From: Caldimonas thermodepolymerans | GTDB lineage: Bacteria; Pseudomonadota; Gammaproteobacteria; Burkholderiales; Burkholderiaceae_C | Assembly (NCBI RefSeq): GCF_015476235.1 | Contig: NZ_CP064338.1 | Coordinates: 310,001 to 374,000, forward strand | Direction of reading: 5' to 3' | DNA length: 64,000 nucleotides | Shown here: positions 1-10,966 of the stretch, piece by piece | Position numbering within the stretch: position 1 is the first letter of the stretch | How the letters are laid out: each line of letters opens with the position of its first letter | The notes under the pieces: model-generated | What the model saw: the letters and a program-made list of their open reading frames with translations, nothing else | Told to the model about the DNA's origin: nothing | Databases searched by the model: none | Translations under genes and position numbers: made by a program

Positions 1-9
1 CGCCGTGCG

Positions 10-843
10 TCAGGCGGCATCACGGGCGAGCGCGGCATCGGCCGCGACCCACCCGTCCAGCAGCGGCAGCAGCCGCGCGGAGAGCTCAGCCGGCGCGGCG
101 AGCTGGGGCACGTGGCCGCAGTCCAGCGTGATGCGCACGGCGCCTGGCGTGAGCGCCTGCATCTTTCTCTGCAAGGTCAATGCCACCGAGCGGTCCTGCG
201 TGCACTCGACGTACGCACGTCGCACCTTTCCGGCGCGCTGCGGAGTCCACACCGGGTGCATCGCACGCCCGCTTTCGGGCTGTGCGCACAACAACGACGC
301 AGCGCGCTGCGCGGCCTGCGCCTCGCAGTCGTGCAGGAAGATCTCCAGCGCCGCCTCGGGGGGCACGCGGCTGGCGCTGCGCGCCTCGTTCCAGACCAGG
401 TGCGGCGCGATGCCCGAGAAGTCGCGCCCGGGCTGTTCGCCCTCGCAGGCGCGCAGCACGTCGCGGTAGGTCCAGCGGGAGGGCAGCATCATCCCGGCGA
501 GGTAGACCACGCCGCTCAGGCGCTCGGCCAGTTCCTCGGCGACCTGGGTCGCGGTGATGCCGCCGCCGCTGTGGCCGAGCACCACGATGGGGCCTGCGAG
601 CGGGCGTATCACCTCGCACACGTGCGCCACATAGGTGCGCAGGCCGGGCGATGCCTCCTGTTGGGGCGAATGTGCGCTGCCCGGCAGGTCGACCGCGTGC
701 ACGGTCCAGCCGTCGGCCTCCAGGTACGGCCGCCAGGCGTCGAAGGCCCAGCTGCCTTGCCAGGCGCCGTGGATCAGCACGAGGTGCTTCGCGGCCGTCG
801 GATCGATGCGGGAGGGCATGGCGAGGGCGTTGCGTTTAGCCAT
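10..843 (-). CDS. alpha/beta-fold hydrolase (esterase-like)
   Basis: A 277-residue single-domain alpha/beta hydrolase with no signal peptide, so probably cytoplasmic. The N-terminal HGAWQGSW loop is the oxyanion-hole strand, GHSGGG carries the nucleophilic serine, TQDRS the likely acid and DCGHVPQL the catalytic histidine. The layout resembles the small plant-esterase-like group (salicylate or pyrethroid esterase type), which acts on esters of small organic acids; the substrate here is unknown. Its ATG lies inside the stop region of the upstream oxygenase gene (8-bp overlap in a different frame), so the two are translationally coupled and probably serve one pathway. The gene ends 9 bp from the window edge and is complete. 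Confidence 0.85.
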   Translation of the reverse strand: MAKRNALAMPSRIDPTAAKHLVLIHGAWQGSWAFDAWRPYLEADGWTVHAVDLPGSAHSPQQEASPGLRTYVAHVCEVIRPLAGPIVVLGHSGGGITATQVAEELAERLSGVVYLAGMMLPSRWTYRDVLRACEGEQPGRDFSGIAPHLVWNEARSASRVPPEAALEIFLHDCEAQAAQRAASLLCAQPESGRAMHPVWTPQRAGKVRRAYVECTQDRSVALTLQRKMQALTPGAVRITLDCGHVPQLAAPAELSARLLPLLDGWVAADAALARDAA

Positions 844-1798
844 AGGTGCGCCGGTAGCAGTCGCGCTGGTGCTGCTCCACCGTCACCGGCGGGTACTTGG
901 GCGATTCGCCTTCCTTCAGGCAGCCGGGCAGGCAGGACACGACATGCGCCAGGTTGCCGGTGAAGAAGAACGGGATGGAGTGCCGCTCGCGCCCCGAGGT
1001 GTTGATCACGCGGTGCAGCGTCGAGCGGTAGCGGTCGTTGGTCCAGCGCCCGAACAGGTCGCCGATGTTGACCACGTAGCAGCCCGGCAACGGCGGCGCG
1101 TCGATCCAGCGGCCGGCGCGCGCGTCCCACACCTGCAGGCCGCCGCAGTCGTCCTGCGCCAGCAGCGTGATGCCGCCGAAGTCGGTGTGCGCGCCGCAGC
1201 CCTTCTCGCCGGGCGCGGGGTTGGGCGGCTGCGGCGGGTAGTGCAGCAGGCGCAGCGTCGCGGCGCCGTCGGCCAGGTAGTCGTCGAAGTAGCCCTCGGG
1301 CAGCTCCAGCGAGGCGCCCAGCGCGCGCACCACGTCGGCGGCCAGCGCGTAGGCGGCGTCGAAGTAGGCCGTCATCACGGCGCGGAAGCCGGGCAGGCCC
1401 TCGGGCCAGAGGTTGGGGCCGGTGTTGAAGCGGCCGGCCCGCACGCGCGGGTCGTCGGGCGGCACCTCGCGGCCGATGTAGAAGCTTTCCTTCAGGTCCG
1501 GCGGCGCGCCGGCCTCCAGCACCTGCGCGCGCAGCGGCTCGTAGCCGCGGTTGCAGGGCGAGCGCGACTTGTCCACGCGCAGCTTGGCCTGCATCGGCTG
1601 GTCGAAGAAGGCCTGCGACTGGGCGAAGGCCTCGGCCAGCAGGTCGGCCGGGATGCCGTGGTGGCGCAGGTAGAAGAAGCCGTGGTGTTCGCAGGCGGCG
1701 CGCAGCGCGGCAGCCACGGCGCGGCGCGCGTCGGGGCGGTCGCTGTACCACCCGGCAAAGTCGATCACCGGCAGCGAGGCAGAGGCGAAGTTCGTCAT
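836..1798 (-). CDS. isopenicillin-N-synthase-family 2-oxoglutarate/Fe(II) oxygenase
   Basis: A 320-residue non-haem iron dioxygenase. The N-terminal DIOX_N region (LPVIDF near the start) is followed by the catalytic double-stranded beta helix, with iron ligands in HTDFGG and the distal histidine of STLHRV. An arginine-x-serine in RHSIPFF would bind the 2-oxoglutarate carboxylate. The family hydroxylates or desaturates small metabolites, so the substrate cannot be read from sequence. I chose the ATG at 1798 (MTNFAS) over an in-frame ATG at 1834 because homology begins right after it. The gene overlaps the downstream hydrolase and lies 206 bp after a LysR gene in the same direction, so it may belong to that regulator's regulon. 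Confidence 0.88.
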   Translation of the reverse strand: MTNFASASLPVIDFAGWYSDRPDARRAVAAALRAACEHHGFFYLRHHGIPADLLAEAFAQSQAFFDQPMQAKLRVDKSRSPCNRGYEPLRAQVLEAGAPPDLKESFYIGREVPPDDPRVRAGRFNTGPNLWPEGLPGFRAVMTAYFDAAYALAADVVRALGASLELPEGYFDDYLADGAATLRLLHYPPQPPNPAPGEKGCGAHTDFGGITLLAQDDCGGLQVWDARAGRWIDAPPLPGCYVVNIGDLFGRWTNDRYRSTLHRVINTSGRERHSIPFFFTGNLAHVVSCLPGCLKEGESPKYPPVTVEQHQRDCYRRTYG

Positions 1799-1880
1799 CG
1801 TGTGAAGCATCAACGAGGGGCGTCGATGCTTCACTCTAAGGAGCCGTGCGTGATCGCGATAGCAGAGAATTCTGCGCGGG

Positions 1881-1901
1881 GTGATGCCGAAACGGCATCA
1901 C
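1881..1901. promoter_or_regulatory. perfect 9-bp inverted repeat upstream of the oxygenase gene
   Basis: GTGATGCCG and CGGCATCAC are separated by AAA. The repeat lies between the LysR gene stop and the oxygenase start. It could be an operator for the LysR protein, or a hairpin ending the LysR transcript; there is no T-tract on the minus strand, which weakens the terminator reading. Confidence 0.45.
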
Positions 1902-2004
1902 TTCACCAGGCTTGTGCAGGGTGTGCCGGCCTGGTGCCGGGATGTGCGCAGGCACGCCCGTGCATGCGCCTGGGCGGTGCATGCGCGCGGCAGATCGCAC
2001 GCCT

Positions 2005-2925
2005 TCAGGCGGCGGCTTCCTGCGCGGCGCGCTGCTCCAGTTCGTCCTCGACGAAGCGGATGAAGGCGTCCAGCGCCGGCGGCAGCGTGCGGCCCGCGCG
2101 CACGTAGACGCCCAGCTCGGTGAGCAGCCGGCCCGGGGCCTTGAGCGGCAGGTGCACCAGCAGCCCGTCGGCGACCTCGCGCTCGATGCCGATGCGGGTC
2201 TGGAACGCCACGCCGACGCCGCGGATCGCCAGCGTCTTGGCCAGCTCGATCGAGGCGCTTTCCAGCAGCACCGTGATCGGCCGCTTGTGGTTGCGGATCA
2301 GCGGCTTCATCGCGTGGTGGATCGACAGTTCCGGGCCGGCCAGGATCAGCGGATAGCGTGCGCACTCGGCGAAGCTCACCTGCGGCGACTGCGCAAGCGG
2401 GTGCGCCGGCGGCACGATGGCGCCGAGCGCGAAGCGCCCCACCGCGCACTGGCGCAGTGCCTCGCTGCGCTCGAGCGAAAAGCCGATCGCCACGTCCGCG
2501 TCGCCGTCGATCACCGCCTGCGCGGTCTGCGCCGAGCCGGCCGAGCGCACGGTGATCTTGATGGTCGGGTAGCGCGTGAGCATGCGCTCCAGCACCGCGG
2601 GCAGCAGGTTGGCGTTCAGCCCCTCGACCGAGATCACCTTGATCTCGCCGCGGCGGATGCCCTTGAGCGCGTCCAGCTCGGCGAGCAGCCGCTGCTCGTC
2701 CTGCAGCACGCTGATCACGTGGCGCGAGAACGCCTCGCCTGCGGCGGTGAGCTTCAGGCCACCGGGCATGCGTTCGAACAGCGGCGCGCCGATCTCCTCC
2801 TCGAGCTGCAGCAGCTGGCGGTTGACCGCCGACGAGGCCACGTGCAGGCGCCGCGCGGCCTCGCGGATCGAGCCGCAGCGGCGGATGGTGTCGAAGTACT
2901 TGAGCGCGCGCGCATGGATGTTCAT
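2005..2925 (-). CDS. LysR-family transcriptional regulator
   Basis: A 306-residue LysR-type regulator. The N-terminal winged helix-turn-helix (ALKYFDTIRRCGSIREA, then LHVASSAVNRQLLQLEEEIG) is followed by a LysR substrate-binding domain over roughly residues 90-300. The start at 2925 (MNIHAR) is preferred to one seven codons upstream because the HTH begins immediately after it. The gene sits upstream of, and in line with, the oxygenase/hydrolase pair, and 30 bp downstream of the hybrid kinase gene. Regulation of the oxygenase operon is inferred from position only. The effector is unknown. Confidence 0.88.
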   Translation of the reverse strand: MNIHARALKYFDTIRRCGSIREAARRLHVASSAVNRQLLQLEEEIGAPLFERMPGGLKLTAAGEAFSRHVISVLQDEQRLLAELDALKGIRRGEIKVISVEGLNANLLPAVLERMLTRYPTIKITVRSAGSAQTAQAVIDGDADVAIGFSLERSEALRQCAVGRFALGAIVPPAHPLAQSPQVSFAECARYPLILAGPELSIHHAMKPLIRNHKRPITVLLESASIELAKTLAIRGVGVAFQTRIGIEREVADGLLVHLPLKAPGRLLTELGVYVRAGRTLPPALDAFIRFVEDELEQRAAQEAAA

Positions 2926-2955
2926 GGCACGCGACTGTAGACCCAAAGCCTGCGC

Positions 2956-5838
<2,883 letters not shown>

Positions 5839-6121
5839 GGCAGGCGCCGCTGCAGCGGGGCCTGCAGGGCATGGAGTCGCGCTACGGCGGCGATTCTAGG
5901 AAGCGGGCCTGCACCGGGGCGCCCCGGCAAACCCTCAGGCCGGGCGGCAGACCGTGCGCAATAGCACAGGCGTGCGGATTCTGCCGCCGGCCCCCGTGCA
6001 CCCTCACGGCGGCGGCGGATTCTTTTGATCCAGCGCCACCCCCGGCGGCGATGTGTGCGTAACTTCGCGCTTTGTGCGGCCGGGCTGCGTGCCGCATCAC
6101 GTACGTCCAGAAGGAGTGTCC

Positions 6122-7240
6122 ATGCCCACGTTGTTTGATCCCATCCGCATTGGTGACATCGAACTCGCCACCCGGCTCGTGATGGCCCCGCTGACCCGCA
6201 ATCGCGCGGCCCCGGGGCAGGTGCCGGCCCCGCTGGCGGCCGAGTACTACGCGCAGCGCGCCAACCCGGCCACCGGCGCCGGCCTGATCATCACCGAGGC
6301 CTCGCAGGTCAGCCCGATGGGCCAGGGCTACCTCGACACCCCCGGCATCCACAACGCCGAGCAGGTCGCCGGCTGGAAGAGCATCACCGAGGCCGTGCAC
6401 GCGCGCGGCGGGCGCATCGTGATCCAGCTGTGGCATGTCGGGCGCGTCTCGCATGTCTCGCTGCTGCCCGACGGCCAGTCGCCGGTGGCGCCTTCGGCCA
6501 TCCAGGCCAACACCAAGACCTACACCCGCGAGGGGTTCCAGCCGACCTCGATGCCGCGCGAGCTGCGCCTGGACGAGCTGCCCGGCATCGTCGAGGACTA
6601 CCGGCGCGCCGCGCGGCTGGCGATGGAGGCCGGCTTCGACGGCGTCGAGGTGCACGCTGCCAACGGTTACCTGCTGGACCAGTTCCTGCGCGACGGCAGC
6701 AACCACCGCACCGACGCCTACGGCGGCCCGATCGAGAACCGGGCGCGCCTGCTGCTGGAGGTGATGCGCGCGGTCACCGCCGAGATCGGCGCCGGCCGCA
6801 CCGGGGTGCGCCTGTCGCCGGTCACGCCGTCCAACGACGCCTACGACAGCAACCCGCAGCCGCTGTTCAACTACGTGGTCGAGCAGCTGGCGCCGATGGG
6901 GCTGGCCTACCTGCACGTCGTCGAGGGCCAGACCGGCGGGGCGCGCGACCTGACCGAGCAGGGCCGGCCGTTCGACTACGCGCAGCTGCGCCAGCGCTTC
7001 CCGGGCCCGTGGATGGTCAACAACGGCTATGACCGGCAGATGGCGCTGGACGCGGTGGCCAGCGGCGCGGCCGACCTGGTGTCGGTGGGCCGGGCGTTCA
7101 TCGCCAACCCCGACCTGGGCCGGCGCTGGCGCGAGAACGCCCCGCTCAACGCGCTGGACCCCTCCACGCTGTACGGTGGCGGCGCCAAGGGGTACACCGA
7201 CTACCCCACGCTGGACCAGCAGCCGGTGGCCTCGGCCTGA
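6122..7240 (+). CDS. nemA: Old Yellow Enzyme family alkene reductase (NemA-like)
   Basis: A 372-residue FMN-dependent ene-reductase that uses NAD(P)H to reduce electron-poor double bonds and can act on nitro compounds. Evidence is the TIM-barrel opening (FDPIRIGDIELATRLVM), the substrate-binding His/Asn pair in VHAANGYL with the proton-donating tyrosine next to it, the phosphate-binding YGGPIENR region, and the C-terminal VSVGRAFIANPDL. ATG 6122 is chosen because AGAAGGAG lies just upstream; an in-frame ATG at 6053 lacks one. It stands alone on the plus strand between divergent and unrelated genes, and no TetR/NemR repressor is beside it. Confidence 0.93.
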   Translation: MPTLFDPIRIGDIELATRLVMAPLTRNRAAPGQVPAPLAAEYYAQRANPATGAGLIITEASQVSPMGQGYLDTPGIHNAEQVAGWKSITEAVHARGGRIVIQLWHVGRVSHVSLLPDGQSPVAPSAIQANTKTYTREGFQPTSMPRELRLDELPGIVEDYRRAARLAMEAGFDGVEVHAANGYLLDQFLRDGSNHRTDAYGGPIENRARLLLEVMRAVTAEIGAGRTGVRLSPVTPSNDAYDSNPQPLFNYVVEQLAPMGLAYLHVVEGQTGGARDLTEQGRPFDYAQLRQRFPGPWMVNNGYDRQMALDAVASGAADLVSVGRAFIANPDLGRRWRENAPLNALDPSTLYGGGAKGYTDYPTLDQQPVASA

Positions 7241-7329
7241 GGCCGGCCGCCACCCCGGGGGACGCAGCCGGCGGCATCCGCGCGACACCCGTGCGCCCGG
7301 CCCGCGTCCCCGCCACTACAATGGCCGGC

Positions 7330-7689
7330 ATGCTGCTGCGGCTCGTTGCCTTCCTGTTCGCGTGCGTCCTGCTCGGGGCGGGGCTGCTGCCGCATGCCTC
7401 GTCCGCGGCGCCGGCCGCGCCCGTGGCGTCCTGCACGCTCCAGGACGTCGTGGCGGCGGCCGACCTGCACGCCGCCGCCGAGGCCGCCCCGCTGGCGGTC
7501 GAGGAAGGCGGTACCGCTTCCCTGTCCTCGCCGGCCGACATCGGCGAACAGGCCGTGCTGCCCGACGCCTTCGTCGTACAGATGGCGCCGCTGGCCGCGG
7601 CCCCGCCGCAGCGCCTGGGCATGAGCGACATCGCCTCGGCCCACGTCGACGCGCTGCTGCGTCCCCCCTCCGTTTCCCGCTTGGCCTGA
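7330..7689 (+). CDS. small predicted exported protein, unknown family
   Basis: A 119-residue protein with a clear Sec signal (MLLRLVAFLFACVLLGAG, cleavage likely after the following SSA) and an alanine-rich remainder without recognisable motifs or cysteine pairs. The hexamer TACAAT at 7317-7322 overlaps an in-frame ATG at 7321, so that ATG cannot be the start if the hexamer is the -10 box. The ATG at 7330 falls where transcription would begin, giving a leaderless message. I do not recognise the family. The reading frame has strong GC3 bias, supporting coding. Confidence 0.55.
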   Translation: MLLRLVAFLFACVLLGAGLLPHASSAAPAAPVASCTLQDVVAAADLHAAAEAAPLAVEEGGTASLSSPADIGEQAVLPDAFVVQMAPLAAAPPQRLGMSDIASAHVDALLRPPSVSRLA

Positions 7690-7797
7690 GCCGGCATCCA
7701 CGCCGGCCCGGGCGCCGTCCGTCCGGTGTGCCCGTGCACGGGTGCGACCGGGCGTCCCGATCGTTTTCCCGTGTTTTTTCCATAGACAAGGTCGTCC

Positions 7798-8493
7798 ATG
7801 AACCCGAATCCGTACCCGTACCTGACCCGCGAGGCCGCCCTGCCGGCGGCCGCCGAACGCAACCGCGTGCTGCGCAACACCTACTGGCTGCTGGCGCTGT
7901 CCATGGTGCCCACCGTGCTGGGCGCCTGGCTGGGCGTGGCCACCGGCCTGGCCCGCGCGATGACGCCCGGCGTCAGCATGATCGTCTTCTTCGCCGGCGC
8001 GTTCGGCTTCATGTTCGCGATCGAGCGCACCAAGAACTCGGCCGCCGGCGTGCCGGTGCTGCTGGCCTTCACCTTCTTCATGGGCGTGATGCTGTCGCGC
8101 CTGGTCGGCGCGGTGCTGGGCCTGGGCAACGGCGCCGAGCTGATCATGACCGCCTTCGCCGGCACGGGCCTGATCTTCTTCGGCATGGCCAGCCTGTCGA
8201 GCATCATCAAGCGCGACCTGTCCTCGATGGGCAAGTTCCTGTTCATCGGCGCGGTCATGCTGATGGTGGCGGGCATCGCCAACTTCTTCCTGCAGTCCAG
8301 CGCGCTGATGCTGACGCTGATGGTGCTGGCCATCGGCATCTTCTCGGCCTTCATCCTGCATGACCTCAAGCGCGTGCGCGACGGCTACGAGACCAACTAC
8401 ATCTCGGCCACGCTGGGCGTGTACCTGAGCCTGTACAACGTGTTCCAGTCGCTGCTGGCCCTGCTGGGCATCTTCGGCGGCCGCGACGAGTAA
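7798..8493 (+). CDS. Bax inhibitor-1/YccA family membrane protein
   Basis: A 231-residue integral membrane protein with about seven hydrophobic helices, the usual size and pattern of bacterial BI-1 proteins. It ends with the family's charged segment (LHDLKRVRDG) and a final helix in LGVYLSLYNVFQSLLALLG. In Escherichia coli YccA modulates the FtsH protease, and other members act as pH-sensitive calcium leaks; which applies here is not known. The ATG at 7798 directly precedes NPYPYLTREA, a common N-terminus of this family. It is monocistronic and converges on the ExoD-like gene across a short hairpin. Confidence 0.9.
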   Translation: MNPNPYPYLTREAALPAAAERNRVLRNTYWLLALSMVPTVLGAWLGVATGLARAMTPGVSMIVFFAGAFGFMFAIERTKNSAAGVPVLLAFTFFMGVMLSRLVGAVLGLGNGAELIMTAFAGTGLIFFGMASLSSIIKRDLSSMGKFLFIGAVMLMVAGIANFFLQSSALMLTLMVLAIGIFSAFILHDLKRVRDGYETNYISATLGVYLSLYNVFQSLLALLGIFGGRDE

Positions 8494-8510
8494 GTCCCTC
8501 GCACTCGGCG

Positions 8511-8529
8511 GGGCCGCGGGTCGCGGCCC
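8511..8529. terminator. hairpin between convergent genes
   Basis: GGGCCGCG and CGCGGCCC are separated by GGT, in the 36-bp gap between two convergent genes. No T-tract follows on either strand, so it is a weak, possibly bidirectional terminator. Confidence 0.5.
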
Positions 8530-9165
8530 TCAGCCGAGCAGCGTCGACATCAGGTAGACGGCGCTCATCACGAGCGCCACCAGCACCCCCCACACCAGCA
8601 CGACGCCGGCGATCGCCAGCACGGTCCCGGCGATCACCCACAACCCGTCGCGCTCCAGGATGCCGAGCGAGAGCACGGCCAGCGCGAACGCGGGCAGCAT
8701 GTTGCCGAGCGGGATCGGCAGCACCAGGATCACCGCCAGCACGAGGCCGATCACGCCGACCAGGTGCTCGAACGGCGGGCGTGCCAGCACGCTCAGGCGC
8801 GGCTTGAGCAGCTTCTCGGCCCGGCGCAGCCACGGCACCATGTGCTGCACCATGCGCGCGAAGTCGGCGCGGGCGATCGAGCGCCGCGCGATGAACTGCG
8901 GCAGCCAGGGTTTCAGGCCCAGCGCGAGCTGCGCGGTCAGGAACAGCAGCGGGGCGCCCAGGATGGCCGAGGTGCCGGGCGGCATCGGCAGCGCGTTCGG
9001 GAACGAGAACAGGAAGATCAGCGCCGCCAGGGCCCGGTCGCTCAGCGCGGCGAGCAGGTCGCCGACCGAGATGCGCTCGCGCGACGGGTCGCCGGCGATG
9101 TCCAGCAGCACCCCCGACAGCGGGCGGCCGTTCCCGTGGCCGATCAGCGGCGGCAGCGTGGTCAT
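8530..9165 (-). CDS. ExoD family membrane protein
   Basis: A 211-residue protein of the ExoD family. A soluble N-terminal part (LLAALSDRALAALIFLFSFP, with the characteristic NALPMPPGTSAILGAPLL) is followed by several hydrophobic helices in the C-terminal half. ExoD affects exopolysaccharide production in rhizobia, but its biochemical role is unsettled. ATG 9165 overlaps the stop of the upstream DUF2845 gene by 4 bp, fixing the start and indicating a two-gene operon. No polysaccharide genes are nearby, so a role in exopolysaccharide is only family-based. Confidence 0.85.
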   Translation of the reverse strand: MTTLPPLIGHGNGRPLSGVLLDIAGDPSRERISVGDLLAALSDRALAALIFLFSFPNALPMPPGTSAILGAPLLFLTAQLALGLKPWLPQFIARRSIARADFARMVQHMVPWLRRAEKLLKPRLSVLARPPFEHLVGVIGLVLAVILVLPIPLGNMLPAFALAVLSLGILERDGLWVIAGTVLAIAGVVLVWGVLVALVMSAVYLMSTLLG

Positions 9166-9536
9166 CGGGGCTGCCGGCCGTAGTGGATCGAGTGCACCAC
9201 GCCGGAGCGGAAGCGCACCGTGGCCGTCAGGTGGCCCGGGCCGCGGTCGTACAGCCATTCCTCCACGGTCTCGCACGGCACCGCGATGCCCACCAGCGGC
9301 GGCGGAACCTGCTGGAGCGACGGGGCGTGGTAGACCGGTGCGCAATAGGCGTCCTTGAGCAGCGGCTCGCCGCACTTGTACAGCACCGACAGCCGGGAAT
9401 CGCCTTCCTGTGCCGACTGCCCGTTGCAGCGCAGCGACTCGGCCGCGACCGGTGGCGGCAGCATGGCGCCCACCCCGGCGAGGGCGGGCAGCAGGGCCGT
9501 GATCAGGCGGCGCAGGAGCCAGGACATGGCCGTCAT
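9162..9536 (-). CDS. DUF2845 periplasmic protein
   Basis: A 124-residue exported protein. A signal peptide (WLLRRLITALLPALAGVGA) is followed by a compact domain with RCNGQSAQEGDSRLSVLYKCGEP and EEWLYDRGPGHLTATVRF, the hallmark of DUF2845 proteins. Four mature-part cysteines could form disulfides. The function is unknown. A second in-frame ATG at 9527 is equally possible as start. The stop overlaps the ExoD-like start by 4 bp. Confidence 0.8.
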   Translation of the reverse strand: MTAMSWLLRRLITALLPALAGVGAMLPPPVAAESLRCNGQSAQEGDSRLSVLYKCGEPLLKDAYCAPVYHAPSLQQVPPPLVGIAVPCETVEEWLYDRGPGHLTATVRFRSGVVHSIHYGRQPR

Positions 9537-9677
9537 TTTCCGGCGCGGCGCGGCTTCGCGCCAGTGCGGAATGTGGCGCGCAGGGTTTCGGCGCCGGAAG
9601 GCGCCGGCCGCGGTCGGGCGCGCTCCGCGTGACGCCCCGATACCCGCAGCGCGAGAGGTGGTGGCACAGTGGGCGCC

Positions 9678-10712
9678 ATGCACATCCTGCGCGAGACCGG
9701 CCGCACCGGCGCGTCCGACGGCGCCGGGCTGCAGCTTGCGGCCGCCGGCGACGGCGCCTGGCGCGTCGAGGCCGAACGCCTGGAGCTGCGGGCGCTGCGC
9801 TTCGAGCACCCCGGGCTGGAGGTGCACGTGGCCCGCGCGCAGTTCGAGCGGCTGTCGGCCACGCTGCGGTCGCCCGCGGACGGGACCGCGCCGCAGCTCG
9901 TGCAGGCCGATGTCGGCGCCATGCAGCTGCTCGGCGTGGAAGCGCGGCTGACCGGCGCGCCGCGCGTCGATCCGGCCGCCCTCGGCCCGTGGCGGCTGGA
10001 GGCGCTGGCCGGCATGCGAGGGGCGTTGCATGCCTTCATCTCCGACGCGATCTGGGTGCTGGACGTGGAAGTGCGGCTGGCGATCGAGCGCGGCTGCATC
10101 GATTTCAACCGCACCACCGTCGCGCACCTGGGGCCGGACTCGCACATGGGCATCAGCCGCGGCGGCATCCATGTCGACGCGCCGCGTCTGGGGCGCAAGT
10201 ACCTGTACCTGTTCACCGCGCGCGAGATCCCCGGCGCGCAGTTCGAGACGCGCGGCGCCGGCCGCTCGCGCGGCGTGACCGACCGCGGCCGGCTGGACCT
10301 GCGCGCCTTCGTCGAGGGCCTGCTGTCGCACCAGCCCTTCGCGCTGCCGGGCCGCATGGCCAACCGCCAGCTGGAAGCCACGCTGGACCGCACGCGCCTG
10401 ACCGGCGAGCTGGTGCTGGGCGACGGCCGGCTCGGCACCCAGGACCACCACCTGGTGCTGGCCGGACAGGCGCAGGGCCGCAACCGCGTCATCGTCTCGG
10501 CCGCGGTGCTGAGCCACGAGCTGGTGCTGCGCCTGCCCGAGCTGGCCGCCGAGCGTGCCTGCACCGCCTGGCAGGGCCTGCCCGTGCGCAGCGGGCCGGT
10601 GTCGGCCGACCTCAGCCTGCGCGTCGGCGGGCTGGGCCTCGGGCCCCGGCCGGACGTCACGCTGGGGCTGGGCTCCCTGAGGCTGCAGGACGTGCACGTC
10701 GGGACGGACTGA
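9678..10712 (+). CDS. conserved-looking protein of unknown family, beta-strand rich
   Basis: A 344-residue protein with no signal peptide, membrane helix or recognisable catalytic motif. It shows a long run of alternating hydrophobic and polar residues (LELRALRFEHPGLEVHVAR, VLDVEVRLAIERGCIDFN, RTRLTGELVLGDGRLGTQ, RNRVIVSAAVLSHELVLRL), the pattern of stacked amphipathic beta strands. This faintly recalls AsmA/TamB-type lipid-groove proteins, but those carry an N-terminal membrane anchor that this one lacks. A CACAGT hexamer ends 7 bases before ATG 9678, suggesting a leaderless message, and I prefer it to the GTG three codons upstream. It stands alone, divergent from the DUF2845/ExoD pair. Confidence 0.65.
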   Translation: MHILRETGRTGASDGAGLQLAAAGDGAWRVEAERLELRALRFEHPGLEVHVARAQFERLSATLRSPADGTAPQLVQADVGAMQLLGVEARLTGAPRVDPAALGPWRLEALAGMRGALHAFISDAIWVLDVEVRLAIERGCIDFNRTTVAHLGPDSHMGISRGGIHVDAPRLGRKYLYLFTAREIPGAQFETRGAGRSRGVTDRGRLDLRAFVEGLLSHQPFALPGRMANRQLEATLDRTRLTGELVLGDGRLGTQDHHLVLAGQAQGRNRVIVSAAVLSHELVLRLPELAAERACTAWQGLPVRSGPVSADLSLRVGGLGLGPRPDVTLGLGSLRLQDVHVGTD

Positions 10713-10855
10713 ATCCGCGGCCCGGGCACGGCGCAGGCGCGACGGCCCGGGCGGACCTGGTCCATCCGGGTGCAGGCCCGGCGACCGCTTGCGGTGCGTC
10801 GCACCACGCGGGTGCCCGTCCCGGCGCGCTCCGGTGCGGCCCGGCAGGACGGCGA

Positions 10856-10888
10856 TTGCATGCAGTTCCAGAGGGAAATTGCGTGCAA
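10856..10888 (+). promoter_or_regulatory. paired TTGCRTGCA sites, candidate enhancer for the sigma-54 promoter
   Basis: TTGCATGCA (10856-10864) and TTGCGTGCAA (10879-10888) are near-palindromes whose starts are 23 bp apart, about two helical turns, so a protein would bind both on one face. They lie roughly 60-90 bp upstream of the predicted transcription start, close to where bacterial enhancer-binding proteins sit. The sequence is not the usual NtrC site, so the activator is unknown. Confidence 0.5.
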
Positions 10889-10920
10889 CCGGCCCTCGCG
10901 CCCACGGCCCGTGGGATTTT

Positions 10921-10936
10921 TGGCACAGCCCTTGCA
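10921..10936 (+). promoter_or_regulatory. sigma-54 (-24/-12) promoter of the ABC transporter operon
   Basis: TGGCACAGCCCTTGCA matches the sigma-54 consensus, with exactly ten bases between the -24 GG and the -12 GC and a T-rich stretch just upstream. The predicted start of transcription is about 10947, giving a leader of some 20 bases that contains the AAGGAGG ribosome site. This makes the operon dependent on RpoN and an activator, typical of nitrogen-scavenging uptake systems. Confidence 0.85.
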
Positions 10937-10966
10937 GAAGCGGCCCCGACCACAAGGAGGGGCCGC

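Noticed and set aside
7321-7323. ATG at 7321 as start of the small exported protein
   Set aside because: It overlaps the TACAAT hexamer; the ATG at 7330 fits the predicted transcription start and begins the signal peptide directly.
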